Source: Bittarella massiliensis (ex Durand et al. 2017) (GTDB taxonomy: Bacteria > Bacillota > Clostridia > Oscillospirales > Ruminococcaceae). From it: a stretch of DNA of 64,000 nucleotides. Of the stretch, positions 61,887 to 64,000 are shown one piece after another (the first letter of the stretch is position 1; every line of letters starts with the position of its first letter). The DNA lies in NCBI RefSeq assembly GCF_017566145.1, contig NZ_JABFCL010000006.1:1-64000 (forward strand), in the 5' to 3' direction. The translations under genes were made by a program, and so were the position numbers. The notes below the pieces were generated by a model, which made no database searches, was not told the DNA's origin, and was given only the letters and a program-made list of their open reading frames with translations.

Positions 61887-62513
61887 TCAAGAGGGCCGCA
61901 TCCCCTCCATCGCCTGACAAAACAGGTCTGCCAACAGCGGGTCAAACTGCCGCCCGCCGTTTTGGCGGATTTCCATTAGCGCCGCCTCCCGGCTGAGCGG
62001 GTCGCGATAGGGGCGGCGCTGGGTCATTGCGTCGTAACTGTCGGCGATGCCGACAACTCGGGCCAGGAGGGGAATTTCTTCCCCGGCAAGTCCCAGGGGG
62101 TAGCCCGTCCCGTCCCAGCGCTCGTGGTGGCACTGGCAACACCGGGCGAGTTCCCCCCGCCAGCCATCTCGGCAGTGCTCTGCCTGCGCGGCCGTAGACT
62201 GCACCCGGCCGCAGATCAGGAAAGCGCCAAACAGGGGGTGCGCCCACATCAACTTTTTTTCGGCCGCTGTCAGTGGCCGGTCGCTCGTCCAGATGGACTC
62301 TGGAAGGGCGAGCTTGCCGATGTCGTGGTATCTCCCCACCTGCTCGGCGCGCAGGGGGTCGCCGGCACGGAGAGGGCGCGAACAGTCCCCCCTCTCCAGA
62401 AGATACCGAACAAATTCCCCGGCGATCCGCCCCACCCGCCGGCAGTGCCCCCGCAGAGAGGGGGAGAGCTGCCGGTAGAGGTGCTCCCATTGGGAGGGGC
62501 CTTGACAGGACAT
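61887..62513 (-). CDS. HD-GYP domain phosphodiesterase, stand-alone
   Basis: A 208-residue soluble protein that is almost only the HD-GYP domain: H23, YHDIGKLALP (H63, D64), HPLFGAFL, CHHERWDGTGYP (the GYP motif is GTGYP) and IADSYDAMTQRRPYR are all intact. Such domains cleave cyclic di-GMP or related nucleotides. No sensor or receiver domain is attached. ATG 62513 follows GGAGG. It lies 50 bases downstream of the surface protein gene and may share its transcript. Confidence 0.88.
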   Translation of the reverse strand: MSCQGPSQWEHLYRQLSPSLRGHCRRVGRIAGEFVRYLLERGDCSRPLRAGDPLRAEQVGRYHDIGKLALPESIWTSDRPLTAAEKKLMWAHPLFGAFLICGRVQSTAAQAEHCRDGWRGELARCCQCHHERWDGTGYPLGLAGEEIPLLARVVGIADSYDAMTQRRPYRDPLSREAALMEIRQNGGRQFDPLLADLFCQAMEGMRPS

Positions 62514-62563
62514 CGCGCCTCCATCCCCTTTCTTTTCCTCCGCGGTCGCCGCGGGAGGGAGGG

Positions 62564-64000
62564 CTATCTGCGCGCCCTTCTCCGAATCAGCGCCGCTGCC
62601 GCCGTCAGGCCCAGGGCCGATGCCAGGACAGCGCACGTCAGGCCGCCGATGTCGCCGGTCTGGGGGGTGTCAGAAGGTTTCTCCCCGCTCGGCCGCCCTT
62701 CCTCGCCGGAGGGCTCCTCGGGCGTCTTTTCGATGAGCGGGATCTCCTCTTCCTCGGTGTAGTCGCAGACAGTACAACTGTGCTCTCTGTGCCCTGTCTC
62801 CTCCGTCGTCGCCTCTTTGCGAATCACCCACCCGCCAAAGCTGTGGGCCGCCCCATGGGCCTCTTCCCCACAAATTTCACAGGTCTGCCAGTGGTGCGCC
62901 GGGTCGGACAGCCAGCCCTTGTAGAGGTGGCCCTCTTCGGCGATGAAGACGGCCGCCTCCGCCGGGTCGGACAGCCCTTCCCCGTCGTCTGCAATCACCA
63001 CCACCCTGTACTCTCCCGCCGCTTGGATGCTAAGCTGCGGGGCGGTGGCTCCCGCAATGATCTCCCCGTCTTTGTACCACTGCCAGCGATAGCTGACATG
63101 GGCGGCCCCGTGGGGAGAGACAGCGGCGGTCAGCGTCGCCTCGTCCCCCTTGATGTGGACCACCTCCTGATTCGCCGACAGGGAGACGGCGGGGGTGTCC
63201 AATTTCCAGATGGGGTGAAGCAGCAGGTGCTCCGAAACGGGAGCCCCCATATTCCAATTGCCGATCGGCAGACCCGAGTCCACATCTCTGCGCTCCCAGC
63301 CAACCACGCGGTAGCCGGCCTTGGTCACGGCCTCCGGGGGAATGTCCGCCGGGTCGATGACGGTGCCGGGCAGGATGTAGATGGCCTCGTACCGCTCGGT
63401 GGTGTACACCCAGAAATCGACAATGGCCAGCCGGATTCTCTTTAGCTCCTGCCCCTGTTGGACAATCCCCCATGTTTCCCCATTGCACTCAAACTGCGCC
63501 ACATCGGGTGCAAGCCCCTCATCGTAGGAGACCACTGTCCGCAGGTTCACCCACATGTTGTCGTCCAGCACCACCGGCTGGGTGGGGGCAAAGGTGTCCA
63601 CCACCTCCACCTTGACTGTCTCAAATACGTCATCCCACATGTTGACCACGCCGGAGATGGTGGGGGAACCGCTCACCTGCAGCCGGGCGCACTGGTATTC
63701 CCCGTCGCCGCTGATGCCGATCGCCTCACCCGAATTTGCCGCATTGCCGGCAATCGTCCCGCCCTGGATTTCGGCGATCGTCGGGCGCTCCCCGGCCCAG
63801 GCGTAGATGCCGCCGCCGTTGCCGCCCTCGGTCGTGTTGCCGGTGATGCTGCCGCTTTTCACGATGAACCGGCAGCGCTCGCCGGTGGCACCAATGCCCG
63901 TGTCAAACCCCTCCAGGTAGGCCCCAGCGCCATTGCCGTCTGCCCTGTTGCCAGTGATGGCCCCGCCATCCAGGACGGTTGTGCCGACGCCAAAGGTGCC
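62564..64000 (-). CDS. surface protein with beta-helix repeats and TPQTGD-type anchor, N-terminus beyond the window
   Basis: At least 478 residues; the frame is open to the right edge, so the start is missing. The first part has G-G-x-I-x-G-N repeats (GGAITGNRADG, SGSITGNTTEGG, GGTIAGNAAN), a right-handed beta-helix. An InlB-like segment (YILPGTVIDPADIPPEAV), an Ig-like domain (VSYRWQWYKDGEII) and a Cys-pair domain (CEICGEE; CTVCDYTEEEEIPL) follow. The end has a Pro/Glu-rich linker, TPQTGD, a membrane helix and RRRARR, a sortase-like cell-wall anchor. Probably an adhesin or polysaccharide-binding protein. Confidence 0.85.
   Translation of the reverse strand, partial: GTFGVGTTVLDGGAITGNRADGNGAGAYLEGFDTGIGATGERCRFIVKSGSITGNTTEGGNGGGIYAWAGERPTIAEIQGGTIAGNAANSGEAIGISGDGEYQCARLQVSGSPTISGVVNMWDDVFETVKVEVVDTFAPTQPVVLDDNMWVNLRTVVSYDEGLAPDVAQFECNGETWGIVQQGQELKRIRLAIVDFWVYTTERYEAIYILPGTVIDPADIPPEAVTKAGYRVVGWERRDVDSGLPIGNWNMGAPVSEHLLLHPIWKLDTPAVSLSANQEVVHIKGDEATLTAAVSPHGAAHVSYRWQWYKDGEIIAGATAPQLSIQAAGEYRVVVIADDGEGLSDPAEAAVFIAEEGHLYKGWLSDPAHHWQTCEICGEEAHGAAHSFGGWVIRKEATTEETGHREHSCTVCDYTEEEEIPLIEKTPEEPSGEEGRPSGEKPSDTPQTGDIGGLTCAVLASALGLTAAAALIRRRARR

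Overview
The window reads as chromosome of a G+C-rich Gram-positive anaerobe of the Clostridia, most like the Oscillospiraceae/Ruminococcaceae. This rests on strong AGGAGG-type ribosome sites, many GTG and TTG starts, consensus sigma-A promoters with 17-base spacers, a glmS ribozyme, a FabV enoyl reductase, BMP-family nucleoside lipoproteins, EFR1-type ferredoxin and a TPQTGD-type surface anchor. I ran no database search; family names come from motifs recognised in the translated sequence. I saw no rRNA, CRISPR array, insertion sequence or intact prophage.

Layout. 1-9.7 kb: a KdpDE-like two-component pair, a membrane-anchored hypothetical, pyrE, a degenerate-GGDEF/EAL protein, a beta-CASP metallo-beta-lactamase, tRNA-Leu(GAG), a NERD/zinc-finger protein and a SRAP (DNA-protein crosslink) protein. 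9.7-19.3 kb: pyrophosphatase, sbcDC behind azlCD, an MntP-like exporter, fabV, a metallophosphoesterase, and a MarR/flavodoxin pair with a perfect 24-base palindrome at its promoter. 19.3-26.3 kb: three adjacent nucleoside hydrolases, a polysaccharide deacetylase, a Nudix hydrolase, and a DUF5685-like / J-domain / membrane-protein set. 26.4-30.4 kb: glmS ribozyme and glmS, a short GNAT, an M20 amidohydrolase. 30.5-41.4 kb: a nucleoside salvage block, all on the minus strand, with two more nucleoside hydrolases, a two-permease ABC transporter with a fused double ATPase, and three BMP-family binding lipoproteins, each with its own promoter and terminator. 41.8-53.0 kb: DegV, an NhaC antiporter, an ArsR-linked nitroreductase/EFR1 operon, a membrane protein, an EEP phosphatase and a polyamine potABCD operon. 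53.3-64 kb: tRNA-Pro(GGG), an ankyrin-like gene of different base composition, two paralogous lipoproteins (one with four Ltp repeats), a frame-broken mini surface protein, rarA, glyA, a DUF2752 protein, an HD-GYP protein, and a surface beta-helix protein cut by the right edge.

How it works together. The central theme is nucleoside capture: BMP lipoproteins bind nucleosides, the ABC transporter imports them, and five divergent nucleoside hydrolases split them into base and ribose. The most interesting unexplained DNA is a roughly 490-base non-coding, hairpin-rich stretch between two nucleoside hydrolase genes (31494-31984), a compact stem-enclosed element at the 5' end of the ABC transporter transcript (36692-36747), and the Ltp-repeat lipoprotein, which resembles known phage superinfection-exclusion proteins.
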